From positions 252,958 through 316,957 of the forward strand of contig RQTK01000211.1 in NCBI GenBank assembly GCA_003991915.1: 64,000 nucleotides of DNA. The letters run 5' to 3'. The position numbers were made by a program, and so were the translations under genes. This document shows, in pieces, positions 35,190-47,880 of this stretch (position 1 is the first letter of the stretch; each line of letters starts with the position of its first letter). Under the pieces are notes generated by a model, which was not told the DNA's origin, searched no databases, and was given only the letters and a program-made list of their open reading frames with translations. Source of the DNA: Elysia chlorotica. Its lineage: Eukaryota > Mollusca > Gastropoda > Plakobranchidae.

Positions 35190-37440
35190 GCATGTTTGTT
35201 TTTCTCATAGTATTTCTCTGTTCCCTCGTTTTCTATCCTCCTGTCTCTCAGTTTTGTGGCTACTGAAACTTAATAAAAAATGATAATCATACTTAATATG
35301 TAATTTATAATTACATTCCTAAAATATGATGATAGTGATATATAGAAATAAATAAATATATAATGAAAGGGGCACACATTAGATAAAACTAGTCGATATA
35401 AACTGTACAATTGATAAAGGGAACTAGTAAAAACCACCCACTTTCAAAAAATCACATGTAGATTAAAGACGGTATGTGTTGTTTTTTGTCTCCTTATTTA
35501 AAAACACCCTGAACTTACTCCTATTGAACATCTTTAGACATTAGAGTTATATCCGCTTATCTTAAAGAGTTGCTCATTTGCAATGGACCCCCTCCTTGCC
35601 CGCTTATCTTTGTGCTTGGTGTATTAGCGAGGAAGTGGCTGAGTCAACAGCCCAGCATCGTTTATTTGGTTGAACCACAATAACCGCGGTATGATCCTGC
35701 GGCTTTGGAATCGATCGCAGCTGATAACGTCTTTCTAGAAATAAATATTAGTTTGTTATGGCCTTCTCGTGTAGGAGATCAAGTGGGCCTTGCTTGATAT
35801 TGGTATTCATATGGCAGGAGTAAAGTGTATGCCATATTTTTTGGGGGATGTTTAATCATTGGTTAGCAATAAGTAAAAAAAAATATCCTGCAAGACTTGC
35901 TACTCAATGTATATTTCTCGGCAAATAGAATGTAATAGTCTAATGCTAACAAAATGTTTTAAACTAACACAGAAACTGCACTGTCTTTGTTCTATATGGA
36001 ATACTGCACTTTCGCAAAGATATAAAGAAACGACTGGTATGTAATGTCAGTGGGGAAAACATCCGATGAAGAACATAGAGGCAAGTGTTCGATCCTTGTC
36101 AAGTAATCTGGCGGTAGGCTAGGATATAATTTATGCAAACTATGTTCAGGCTTGTTTGTGAAAATCGCCAAAAAGTTAGATATCTATACACATGACGGGG
36201 AAACTTATAACCGTGAGAACAAAGGAGCCACGGGATAAAGGAACTAACTTAAGAGGGGGCGGGGGAGGGGTGCGATTAATTATAATAATGATATCCATCT
36301 TAGAAAATCTTAGATACGTAAAACTACTCTTATAATTGTTATTATTAACATGGAGGCGTTTTTGGGATGCAGTGTATGTACGATGTATGCATACCCACAA
36401 TATTAACGACAGTTCTCTTTGTTTTAAAATTTCAATGAAAACGTGTGTGACACCTCGGGCAAACGAAGTTAGAAAAATTAAAAATAGTAGACATTAAGTT
36501 ACTTTTTAAACGCAAATAATTAGATAAGTAACGTGGAAACTTATAAAACCATGGCGGTATAAGCGGCTAACTTTTTCAAGAATAGAAAAGCTAGCTCTCA
36601 CCACGTTAATTTTTATTATGTTTCAATGGAAAAAATCTTCCAAAAGCAACCTAACGACTTATCAGTATCGTGCAATTAATCGAAAGCCTCTGGTCTTGTG
36701 TCGCAGAGCACTTGCAGATTTTGCGTGCGTGTGTCAACCAATGAAATTCAGCATGCGGCTTAAGTCCCATTTCCTTAAGGTAAACAAACGGACTTTTCCA
36801 TTGGTTTCCGCTCTGTGTTTGTTTAGTTCTTAGGACTTTAAATTATGGTGTAATAAATATCCCCCTCTCATTACAGCGACTGCGGTTAAGTCAAGAGGTT
36901 TTTGTTTCTTGAGAAAGAGCTCTGCAGTAATCTTAAAGGGTAATGAATTTGTTTATAGTTCATATGCACAGCCGTGTTATCATAACGTTCAAGATCGTGT
37001 ACGAGTTGCAATACGAGAAAATACATCAATCATTATTACATGCTGTGCGAGTGTTTGTTAAAGTTCAACTCATGAATACTTTTTGACATGAAAAAAAAAC
37101 CTCCTTAAAACATCTTAAGTTATTCTTAAATTGCGCCTAGTGCATGTGTGTGGGCGTGACGGTGGGTGCGAAAAAACCCAGATTGAAGTATAATAAAAAT
37201 AAATAAAAAGAAACGGGGATACGGGGAACTGTGGAGCTATTTTTAAGAGAAAAAAGCCATGTTAATGTCCTATTTTGGACCGATCAGGTTTGTTGACAAC
37301 ACGCTATTTACTTTTTTTTTAATTATTCTAAATTCAAACATAACACTATTTTTAAAAAGAAGGAAATAGCGTATTACCGTTATATTATCCTTGTATATAG
37401 TTATCTTCATTTTTATCAACAAAATAGTTCCGCTCCTCGT
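35186..37440. other. intergenic DNA without recognised genes
   Basis: Mixed AT-rich sequence with a short G-rich patch near 36255-36270. Several 60-75 codon frames are unremarkable. Confidence 0.4.
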
Positions 37441-37493
37441 CATCGTCACCGTCGTCGTCATCGTCGTCGTCGTCGTCGTAGTCGTCGTCGTCG

Positions 37494-37580
<87 letters not shown>
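37441..37580. repeat. compound (GTC)n-(CAT)n trinucleotide array
   Basis: Roughly 50 bp of GTC units pass into about 85 bp of CAT units. The minus strand frame spells poly-Met followed by poly-Thr/Ser and is not a gene. Confidence 0.95.
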
Positions 37581-38430
37581 CTATCCTACCCTCATTATTC
37601 AAATTCATTACAGTTAAAATTGTATAGCAGAATTGATGCGAAACAAAAATTTAGTTATTAGTACTTTTATTTATCAAATATTTTTTTTCGGCGCAAACAA
37701 AAGTGAAAAATCCGATTTCCATTGTTGCTGTTACGTCATGAACTACCAGTATTTTTCCTTTCTTTAAAAAAAAAATTTTAGTTCCTTTCCCGCCAAATTT
37801 TCAAAGTCAACACAAAACTCCTTGAAGCTTCTCGAATAGCATAAGCAGATGACTGCCAGATAAGAAGTTATTAGTTGATGCTGATGAAATTACCAGGATG
37901 TCAGCACGCCAGTCACTGGATGCACGGAGGGAAACTAAATCTGGCCTGCACGTTGTTTGAGAGAAGAGAGACACCCGAGAGAAAGGCGGAGAAGGCGTGG
38001 AGAGCGGGGAAAAGCTGGCCTGTCTAACGTGACAACGTTTGATTTGGGGGATGACTTCCGCAAGTGGTCCTCTCGCCTCTAGAGTTACACCCCCCTAGTT
38101 GACCTATGAAAGGCGCGTGTTTGACCCCGGCCAGTGAGCGGTGGATAATCATAGCTCTCAGTGTGAGCTGAGCGACACCTTTGTCGGCAGAGGATATCAG
38201 GGCTTTTGGGCTTCACGACACCAGTTTAACGCTGAAACTAGGGAAATATGGTCCTTTCCCCTCTTTCTCTTTCTTTTACGTTCCTCTAAAAAATAAGAGA
38301 GAAATAAACACTAAGAACATCACTGGTTACTATACTAGTGATATAAGTTATGAAAAAAGAAGAGGAATAACGAAGGAAGAAGAGACTGGTTAAAACTAAC
38401 CTTATTGCGTATAACACAGTTTGTTTTGGT
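37581..38430. other. intergenic DNA with GC-richer block 37880-38190
   Basis: The block 37880-38190 is non-repetitive and GC-richer than its flanks, without a convincing frame. It may be a regulatory element; nothing in the sequence proves it. Confidence 0.3.
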
Positions 38431-38590
38431 TTGTTTTTGTTGTTGCTTAGCGTCCAACATCAGTACTATATAGATTATATTGCGAACTTGCCCCAAGACA
38501 AACGTCTGATAAGTTTAATTGGTGCCACACGGAGACAGTGTGGGATACTAAGACACATGTCTCAGCAATAGTAGTTGTTACATGTCCGGC
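38430..38590 (-). mobile_element. SINE-like element, copy 2 (head missing)
   Basis: Carries TTGTTGCTTAGCGTCCAA, GCCCCAAGACAAACGTCTGA, GGAGACAGTG and ATGTCTCAGC in the same order as the copy at 59.9 kb. On the minus strand the element ends in an A-rich AACAACAAAAAC-type tail, as expected of a SINE 3' end. The tRNA-like head is absent. Confidence 0.7.
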
Positions 38591-40855
38591 ACATTGGCTG
38601 ATAACTGAATGAATCGCCACGAAAAGTAGAGCTTCACGCCATCTTTTGAAATTCGGATTGAAATCAAGACTCGGCCTACAGTTGTATTCAAAAAGATATT
38701 ATATTTTGGAGAAAGTGTTGTTGACACCTTACAAAATGAATATATAAAAAAATCGTTTTCTAAAGGTAAAGTAAAATAATAAAGGTCATTGATTTCTACT
38801 GTGTTCTCCAATACAAATAGTGAATGAAGAATACACCTAGGCAATAATTATATATTCTTATCTTCCACCAAAAAAGAGAGCCTAGAACATGATCGTGTGA
38901 ATTGCTATATTTTCTTTCAAATTCCTTTAGCTAGGTTACGAAATATAAAACCTAGATTTAGACTCTGTATCTAAACACATTAATTGGGTAAATAGTTTTC
39001 ACACCTCCATACTAACAAAGCACATGCGAATTGAATCATAAAAAAGTGAAAGAGCAACCTTGAGCAGAATATATTTCTCTTTCATTATGGATGCCTTGCT
39101 GCGGTGTGACACGTCACACATCACACGAGTTCTATCAGCAACGTCTGTCAACCGGACTAAATTCGCATTCAGTTGCCCGTGACTATCATAAATTACAAAT
39201 ATGTTTATATTATTCACAATGCACATTTTATTTTTCACTCACACCAGAAAATTGACAGGCGTCTAATAGAAAAGAAGACTTAATGAAATGAAAAATACAA
39301 ATCAAGTTTTATATAAACGTCAACCATGACCATCTCATGATCTGTATGTTATTATTGCGAAATATATTATTGGTTGGTGAAAACATTCCCGTCTGAAAGG
39401 CATCAATGACTTTTGAGACCAAAAAATGGTATTCATGTGACATAGCAATGTTATTTCCCAAACGACTTTGGTGGGAATAAAACTAGTCATATTATTAAAT
39501 ATGAATGAGTGTATCTCTGTCCTGTTTGCCAACCAAAGGGGTAGTATAATACTCTATATTGTACCAAACAATAGTTGAGAACACCCCATCGATCATCCAA
39601 TGAAGCGGCAGGGTTTGTAGCAAAGCATATTTTTGCTGTAACTAGTGGTGTTCAATTGGGAGACTCCACTCATATCCATGCAAGATCCGGGGTCTGAAGC
39701 CAGCCCGAGAAAAGTGTAAGCCGAGACGAAAAGTGTCCTGCTGGTATTCTGAGCACGAAGGCATCGAGACGAGCTAAGAGAGCATAATTATGTGCTGATT
39801 TGAAAGGCTGTCATAACGTGCTATCGGAAGTCTTTCTTTTTCCAGCCATTGACAGTATGGTGGTTAATACAGGGGTAATCGTCGCCACTCGAGCTCCCAG
39901 AACGTTACATTAAGTGTCGGACTACTTGACTCCAGGAGCAAACGGATATCTTCAGATGATATCATGGAGCGCGCGCTTTCACAGGGCATACAGCCCGTCA
40001 CTGGAGGTTTGCCTATTCCCTTCCTAAAAAAAATGAAAAAAATATATTAAAAAAGAAGAAAACAAAAAACCCTCGGAATATAAAAGCAAGCCAACAATTA
40101 AAAAAAGGGAAATGAATATCAGTGGCTGAACTTTTTTTCGACCTTTTTTTCTTCCTTTTGTTTGTATTGGAATACTCTGTAAAAGAGATGTAATTATTAT
40201 GGTGGTTAGGCGTGGGGGTATAAAAAAAATCAGAGAACAATATTAATGGGTTTCAGATTGCGTAGTTTGTATATTATTATCAGAGCAATAGTTTTGATTT
40301 TCATAATTATTGGCTATTTAAATTTCACCAATCTCGAACTTTTATTGCTTGTGGTATAATTAGAGCTCAAAAAAGAATGTTCATGTTGTTGTTTTTTTGT
40401 CTCATTTTATTTTACCAAAAATGTTATTGTTAAGGGCATATTGATTACATTCTTTGTCACCAACGGCGCGTTTTTAGTAAAGATGTAAATGGCGTCTCAC
40501 CACTAAAACTTCAAAGTATAAAAAGTCCATAAAACGATAATGGTTTCACAAAGAGTTAAGCTGAACGATGCGACTTGTTAAAGCTTAGTCTTTCAAAGAG
40601 AATGTAGAGTGCGACAGCGTAAAAATGGATCTACTACAAATGTCTTTTTGACCAATCTACTTGGTGAAAAACTAATGTCTTCCAACAAAGACTAGTTAAA
40701 TAACCTTTTGCGAAATCGCATTCCCCATAATAAATAAAAAAAAGAATTGAGATTTTCAAGTTGGCATCTCGATAAATAACTCTTACATTATAAACCTTTT
40801 TTTTTAATTTTTCAAATGCAAAACAGGCAACTGAGAGCTCTTTTATGGCAAGATA
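38591..40855. other. intergenic DNA without recognised genes
   Basis: AT-rich, with a GC-richer segment at 39590-40010 of unknown nature. Minus-strand frames of 65-90 codons are unremarkable. Confidence 0.35.
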
Positions 40856-40858
40856 AAA

Positions 40859-40981
40859 GAATACTTTTGGACATAAGCATAAACAATTTACATCATACAG
40901 TTTGATTGGGACCAAGCTTACTCTTTGAAAGTGATGTTGATATAATGTGGGATTGTGGTAGTGAGGGATAGAGGAAAGCGG

Positions 40982-41053
<72 letters not shown>

Positions 41054-41061
41054 AAGAGAGG

Positions 41062-41128
<67 letters not shown>

Positions 41129-41348
41129 GGAGGGGGAGAGAAAAAAGAGAGAGATACCAAGAAGTGATTAAATTTATTAAATTAATATAACCATAATAGT
41201 ATAACCATAATAAAAGCAACATAAAAAGAATACTTTTGGACATAAGCATAAACAATTTACATCATACAGTTTGATTGGGACCAAGCTTACTCTTTGAAAG
41301 TGATGTGATATAATGTGGGATTGTGGTAGTGAGGGATAGAGGAACGCT

Positions 41349-41422
<74 letters not shown>

Positions 41423-41510
41423 AGAGAATTCTGAAAAGAGTGGTTATCTTTAATTCATTAAATTAGTGTAAACCATATCAGTATAACCATAATAAAAGCA
41501 ACATGAGATA
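40859..41510. repeat. 368-bp tandem duplication carrying (GA)n arrays
   Basis: The sequence AGAATACTTTTGGACATAAG starts at 40859 and again at 41227. Each copy has about 110 bp of near-identical unique sequence, then a long (GA)n array (40984-41130 and 41354-41420), then a segment containing TATAACCATAATAAAAGCAA. The copies differ by small indels and in array length. Confidence 0.9.
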
Positions 41511-42850
41511 AGATAAAATAAGATAAACCTTTATTATCATCCCACAAGGACAGTCATCATTAATTTCAATTTAATAACATCGATATATAATTATGTGAAT
41601 AATAATAAAATTAACATTTACATACACTGCTGAAATTATAAATGTGTTAGACATAAAAAAAATTTTTTTTTGAAAAAATAAACATACCTCTTTACGTATA
41701 TAAATGATATACAAGCATACACATACCCCTACAAACGCAAGTCCGATAGTATGGAATTTTTTAAGCAATTTGATGAAGGCTGGTACAAACTAGTTTTTTA
41801 TGTCTGTCTGTTTGGGCTCTTTTTGGTAATAATCTGTTTCTTCTTTGTGATGCTTCATGTTCATTGTGGAGAGGCTGGTGTATGTGGCTGATGTCATAAT
41901 TTTGCTTTATTCATTACCTGTATGACATACATGTCTTTGAAAGGGGTTTGTTCAGAGTCAACGATTTGGTAAACATTTTTGCTTATTAAACTTTTTGTGT
42001 CTACTCTTTGAGAGTGGGTTTTTGATAGGTTTCCTCCAAAACATATAATTCCAAAATATACAGAATACATAAAAAAATGTTCATGACATTATAGTCGACA
42101 TTGAAAGCCTTTAATTTTCTTAAAAAGTACAGTCGTTGTATGTATAGCTTTTTAAATCAAGATTTAAATATTTGTGGTAAAAGAAAGTTTACAATCAATG
42201 GTGAGACCGAGATATTTTTATTATGTCAACAACTTCAACTTGTACGCCTTGTATTTTTAGCGGTGTTAAAACAGGTGCCTCGTTTCGTCTAAAGTATAAA
42301 AAAAAACCACCAAGCTCTTTTGTTTTATGAATGTTCAAAATTAAACAGATAATCCCGCACCATGGCACAAATCTGTTAATTTCTTCAACGTTAAAATATT
42401 CATTGTTTTTTTATCGTTCCGATTAAGCAAGAGTCGTCAGCAAATGTAATTAGTTGTGTGTTTGTGCGTTTTGTCTGTTAGTCATTGGTATAGGCAGTGT
42501 ATACAATTGGTGAATGCACACAGCCTTGTGGTGCCCCCGTGTTTGTGATAATAGTTTTGGGTTTTAAACCGTTTATATTAACACAATTATTGTGATATTA
42601 AAGCAAACTCAATTAATGTTTTTTGCTAAAAGTAAGAAAAAGAAATCCAGGCTATAACATTGACATCAACCTTCACGTCAGACAATTTCTTGATCATCAG
42701 ATAAGGTTGGATAGTATTGAAAGAAGACGAAAAATCGACGAGTAAACTTCTGGCAAAAACTCTGAGTTCTTAAGATGTTTTGGGAAATTATCTAAAAACG
42801 GCATGGCTTTAAATACAAATTTTCAAAGTATTTAAGTCTTAAATTTCAAA
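41505..42850 (-). pseudogene. degraded non-LTR retrotransposon (LINE), reverse transcriptase part
   Basis: Minus-strand translation in shifting frames gives the ordered motifs of a LINE reverse transcriptase: VDFSSSFNTIQPYL (about 42700-42741), TGAPQGCVHSPI (about 42508-42545), the catalytic box FADDSCLIG (about 42418-42444), ILNIHKTKEL (about 42320-42350), LGLTIDCKLS (about 42184-42213) and YFGIICFGGN (about 42030-42060). The 3' end is at about 41505, with TTATC-type tail units. Stops and frameshifts show it is dead. The order and wording fit the jockey/CR1-L2 group; the clade is not resolved. The endonuclease part was not seen. Confidence 0.8.
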
Positions 42851-43791
42851 AAGACATCTGCTAAACAGGCTGTATAAATAAATCAGATATAGGTTTGTGC
42901 AAGTTATTCAAATGGTTCTATATAAAAGGATGCATTATAATGTTGATTTGTATTGGTTTTTTTTTACCTATAACATCAACACCATCTTTGTTCAATAAGC
43001 TTGACACCCCCCCCCCCCCTACTTAGACGTGCCTTAAATTCGATGGTTCTTTAATAGAGAAAATTAACTCTTTTACACTTCTATTTTCTCCCATCACTAA
43101 AAGTAGCGCACTTGCCCTTCTACCCGTGCTCTTAAAACTGTTATTAGGAAAAACAAAGAGATGACCTGCTCTAGATCCATAGTGCCTCAGGCAACTGTCC
43201 ACGCGTTTTCATATCTGAACCAGGTTTGTGACACCAGCCACTTCCCCGGCACGCGTCTCATAGATTCTCTTTAATAACACTTCAGTCTGATGACAGACCT
43301 GTCCGGGCGCTCCACTAACCAACTGCCCGTAACCTGGCAGCACCCGATGTTCCATGTCCCTGCGTGGTCTCTAGATAAAGCCGGACAGTGTCCACTCAGT
43401 CCACTCCTCCCACCCAGAGCTGCCTGATCCCAGTGATGATAGCTGACTACTGGGCAGCCGCCAAAGTTTGTCCCCCAGGTGTAGACAATGCAAGACGCTC
43501 TCACCTATTTGCTACCGTAGATAGCGGCGGCAGTGGAAAACAGGCAGGTGTGAGCGTTATTGAAGTCACAGAGTTTATTATACATGTGTCCGACTGACAT
43601 TTCGTTCGGCCCTGTTGGCTCAAGCCGGTAAATTACTTGAAATCAAAGGCTGCTGTCACTAGTTATCTCGGCACACTTAATATGATACAGTGAGAGATTA
43701 GGGTGAAGATAATCGTAAAGTAATAATTTATTTCACCAAACTTATTTTGAGTTTCTAAGAAAAACCGCAAGCTCTAACATTCATTCATATC

Positions 43792-43811
43792 GATGCATAA
43801 AATTATGCATC
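43792..43811. promoter_or_regulatory. inverted octamer-like pair
   Basis: GATGCATAA and its reverse complement TTATGCATC are separated by two A bases. The ATGCATAA half resembles POU-homeodomain sites. It lies about 4 kb upstream of the NeuroD-like first exon. Function is inferred only. Confidence 0.25.
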
Positions 43812-45430
43812 ACTGTAATTTTCGAAGTCTTCGGCTTTTTTAAAAAAACGTGCTCAGAAGGTGCTATCTAAAATATTATCATTACCTATGTCCTTATGGA
43901 TATGAGTCATATCAACATCAATGGTAATACAATAGTGATTTCCCGAGTGGTTATTTGCCTCGCGAAATGTGAAAGGTTATTATGTTTAAGCAATGAAATT
44001 TTACATCGCAAATCTATTTGTAATAGCTCACGACAGATTAAAAAAAAACAACAACAACAAAAAAACAACAATATAAATCTAGGCATATAGAAATGGCAGT
44101 GTCCGCTGAAACTTAACTTTAATATACAAAGATAGGCCGTAGCCTTTGTTCCCTACTGAGTTCATTTTAACAAAAACAAACAAAGAAAAAATATAAGAGA
44201 AGGAATGGGTATTCACATAAAACCGCTTTGAAGTAAAACGTTATTTTTTGTGATTGTCAGTCAGTGCTCAAAAAAAAAAAAAAACCTATACCAATCACGT
44301 TTAAATGCAACATTGAAAAATAGTTTTGTATTTCCAAAGTATTTCCAATAATTGTATTCAAGCAAGGCAGTCAACTAAATAACAATGAAGAAGAACATTG
44401 CATTAAAATATTAATGCGCAGCCAAGTTTTAAATCTAGACCAATAGTGATCATCTCGTTTAAAATGAAACCTATCTAAAAAAAAATTACGGTCGTCAAAT
44501 TCAATATTTTTTTACATTTACGTTAAAAAATGTACTTAAAGAAATGTATGTGAAAGCGCAAAAACATTAGACAAATTAAATCAGGTGCGGCTGTTTAACA
44601 TTTAACCAGATAAAAATGAGAGTTCATTGTGAAAACCAATTGTATCCGTACTTTACTTAGTCATAATTCTAACAATAATTTATCAAGATTTATAGAAGAG
44701 CTAGTCATTATCTACACACGCTAATAATTTCGGGTACATGTTTCTCTGTTTGTTTGTTTTATAAACTTTACCATGGCAATCTTTTATTATTTTGGTGTTA
44801 GAATTTTTCGGAATTGATAAAATTGAACTACATGAAGTAAAATGCCACAACGACGTGGATGATTAAAAGTACTTTGGTGAGGCAAGAGGGGTGCCTTTTA
44901 AAAATGGTATATTCTTAGAGTTGGATTTTTCTTTTCGAAAACATATGTGGTTCGCCCTGTACGATCACTAGTTATGATATAGCACCACTGTAAATTAAAA
45001 CATATGATTTGGTACCGAACCCCAAAATTCAACATTCTACCAATCGGATTTTGGGTATTAGATCATAGCACTTTCGGTTGTTTCATTTAACAATTTAATG
45101 TACCAATACAATCTCACAACGTATTGAAATTATCAATATTATATTTTGGTACCAATCACGACTTACAGAATGCAGTCAAAAAGTTTTGTACGCGTACTTT
45201 AAATCGTTATCATAACAGATATTCGGATAAGAAATACAACCAAACTTTTATAATTGCACCAAAAAAGGAAAGCAAATTCACAATATTAACCAAATAAATC
45301 ATTTTTGGACACTATCATTCATACACCCCTCCCTTCTTTTGTTTTATCACTCGTGTCGTTTTATTTACACATGTACTTTCAGATACCCAAACTCTGTTTA
45401 TAAATGCATGTTTACGGGTAATTTGTCAAC

Positions 45431-45456
45431 ACCCATTATTTCCCCAAATAATGGGT
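45431..45456. other. perfect 11-bp stem hairpin
   Basis: ACCCATTATTT pairs with AAATAATGGGT across a CCCC loop. A C-rich stretch follows. It may be the end of a small inserted element. Confidence 0.6.
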
Positions 45457-46080
45457 TTCCCCCAGTAGACACTTCGCCTTCGAGTTGGAGGAGAAATGAG
45501 CCTTCCACCCCAGGAAACTGTTTTCCCCCGGTCATTGTTTGATTTGTGTACTCCCCTCCCACTAATTTCAGGAGGCCGCCGTAATTCGTCCCTCAAGGTG
45601 CGTCTGGCAAATTTGAACGCGAGCCAGTGAGGTCCCACACACGTGCCAGGGCTTGACCCGTGTCCGGCTCAGTGTTCCTAATCTTGACCATTGTGAAAAT
45701 TGTATCCCTCCCTGTTTGGTGCAGTATTTCTGAACCTTGTTTTGTCGCCCCCGTTCTTGTTCATTGATTATTTTACTCTTTTTTAAGTCTTTTAAAATAT
45801 GTTCTTTTTAATTTATACCATTGTCTTATGGCAATATTTTACTTTTATGATGTTTTGTCAATACTTATATAAAATTTTAGTAGACATATTCTGCTCTTTT
45901 CTGTTTTCATGCTTTCCCATCCAATGCTTTTGTTGTCCCTCTTTTTATTTTTTAATCTATGTGCGTATGAACCTCCTCCTAATCCTGTGTATGTGTGGTA
46001 CGCTTAAATCTCACTTTGATTGAATGCTGTCTGTCTGTATGTATCTCTCAGTTGTTCGTTTGTCCGTCCGCATCCCTCCC

Positions 46081-46128
<48 letters not shown>

Positions 46129-46138
46129 ACTCTTTCTC
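46081..46138. repeat. (CT)n microsatellite
   Basis: CT-rich run within a wider pyrimidine tract extending to about 46195. Confidence 0.9.
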
Positions 46139-46259
46139 ATCATCTCCCTCACTATCTCTCTTCCCTTCCTCCCTTACTCTCAGGCCCCTCCCCCCTTTTT
46201 TGCACCGAAAGAGAAGCTGCCCATTGTAACCTTATCGAGTGATATACCATCAGCCCTTT

Positions 46260-47035
46260 AGAGAGTTTAATTGAACAGCATCTGTGACATTCCAGACCCT
46301 CCCCCTCTCACCTCCTCTCCCCACAGTCACACGCCTCTTGAACTCCTCTGACCGCCCAGTGGTAAGAGAAAACACACGTATTGCGATCCACATGACAACA
46401 CAGGATGGCGTAATCCCGCCCCTCAGGCCTATGGTTTTCTGAACACTTATTGGCTCCATAAGTTTAGGATAGAGCTATGATTGAACGCTCGTACAAATTC
46501 ATTTACCTATCGTCTATTTTCTTTACGGGCCCGGTGATCGCAGGGTCTCTGGTGTAGGGGAGGGAGAGGGGTGGCGGTGGCGTTGTCAGGCCTTGCGGCA
46601 GGGCCACTGGATAGAAAGCCGAGGGTCACACGCCATCGGGCCGGTCACGGTACCACAAGTCTCTTGTGTTTATCAACACCACGGCTGGTGGGAAATCCTC
46701 CAACTCCCCGCCCACTGTCAAAGGTCCAAGCACCGACATTCACTGATCGGGCCCCAAGCTTTATCAGGGGTCCCCCGATGAGGTCAGTCTGCGCTGGACA
46801 TTCGGGGTAGAAAAATGACCACAGAGGTCTTTAGGACAGGGCTGTATCCCTTGGACAGCCGTGGACCCGCTGTCTGCCTGTAAGGCTGTCTGACCTCCTG
46901 TGACTGACCACGTCCAGGAGAAAAGGAGTAATTTGTGTGTACCCGACTCTGCAAGAATTAATTGATAATATTTCATATCAGGCGGAGGTGCGGATCGTTT
47001 GCACGGAAGGGTGAGCAGACATGCTATTTTTAAAA
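46260..47035. promoter_or_regulatory. GC-rich block about 1 kb upstream of the NeuroD-like promoter
   Basis: This non-repetitive stretch is clearly richer in G+C than the surrounding DNA, especially 46500-46925, and lacks a convincing coding frame. Its position suggests cis-regulatory sequence for the downstream gene; this is inference. Confidence 0.3.
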
Positions 47036-47055
47036 TGTGTAGAAGTTGGAGAAAG

Positions 47056-47063
47056 AGAGAAAG

Positions 47064-47104
<41 letters not shown>

Positions 47105-47157
47105 GACAGAGACAGAGAAAGAGAGAGGGAGAAAGAGAGAGAGATGACGACAGAGAG
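47056..47157. repeat. (GA)n microsatellite
   Basis: GA run with GACA and GATA variants; purine-rich sequence continues to about 47260. Confidence 0.9.
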
Positions 47158-47321
47158 AAAGACAGACATACAGAAAACAGATAAACCTTCATGCGGACAG
47201 AGCCATAGAGGGAGAGAAAGAGAAAGAGAACTAGAGACAGATGGAGGAGGTGGAATAAAGAAAAAGGAAGACAGGGGTATCGAGACAGGCAGATAGTGGG
47301 AATCACACAGAAAAAATAGGC

Positions 47322-47322
47322 A

Positions 47323-47343
<21 letters not shown>
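47322..47343. repeat. poly(C) then poly(A) tract
   Basis: About 22 C bases are followed by 11 A bases; likely length-variable. Confidence 0.9.
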
Positions 47344-47353
<10 letters not shown>

Positions 47354-47651
47354 AAGGGAGAGAGAAAGAAAAAGAATTAGAGGAATAGGCATGATAAAAA
47401 GAGAAGTATGAAGATTGACAGGGGCACTAAGAAGGAGTAAAAAGACGAACTTCAAAATACAATAGATACATAGACCAAAATTGAAAGCCACGGCAAAAGA
47501 GGGGTGGGAGGAGCATTATTAAAGTGCATGGAGTTGGTAGCCCTGCTGACTGAGTAAAATTAAGGGAGGGAGAGAGGGGAAGGCGGGGTGGGCGGGCAGA
47601 TAGGGAGGCAGGAACTTTTAGCCTCCAAGAATATGACAAGGCAAATACTGA

Positions 47652-47880
47652 CAGATGGGGGCAGACGGTGCCTCCGCCAACCTTACTGGATACTGCGACT
47701 ATTTGCATAATAACTGTCTCTCCTCTGCGCACGCGCACTGGAGCAGGAGTGCTAGGGAGACAGTTTTGAGGACGTGTTCAAAAGTCAAGTCGCCGAGCGC
47801 TTTATAAAGATGCAAAACTTCTTTTGTGTGCTAGATATGTTAATGCTATAAAAGTTTTGACTTCTTCCTCTTCTTCACAA
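47652..47880 (+). promoter_or_regulatory. predicted promoter of the NeuroD-like gene
   Basis: In order: CAGATG (47652-47657), an E-box of the type bound by neurogenin/NeuroD; ATTTGCAT (47701-47708), a perfect POU octamer; TGCGCACGCGCA (47726-47737), a full NRF-1 palindrome; TATAAAG (47803-47809); and TATAAAAG (47847-47854). The second TATA box predicts transcription starting near 47877. A strong donor (AAGG/GTAAGT) follows at 47975, as expected for the non-coding first exon common in NeuroD genes. No transcript evidence was available. Confidence 0.5.

Larger units (their letters stand above)
42851..46080. other. intergenic DNA with a GC-richer block and hairpin
   Basis: Holds a C-run (43007-43019), a GC-richer non-repetitive block at 43190-43620, the inverted ATGCATAA pair at 43792-43811, and an 11-bp hairpin at 45431-45456. 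Short frames are unremarkable. Confidence 0.35.

Noticed and set aside
37270-37627. Poly-Met/Thr and poly-Ile/Val frames
   Set aside because: Products of the compound GTC-CAT array.
46764-47345. 193-codon minus-strand frame, the second longest in the window
   Set aside because: Its middle is the translated GA array and its start is the C-run; the remainder has no family resemblance.
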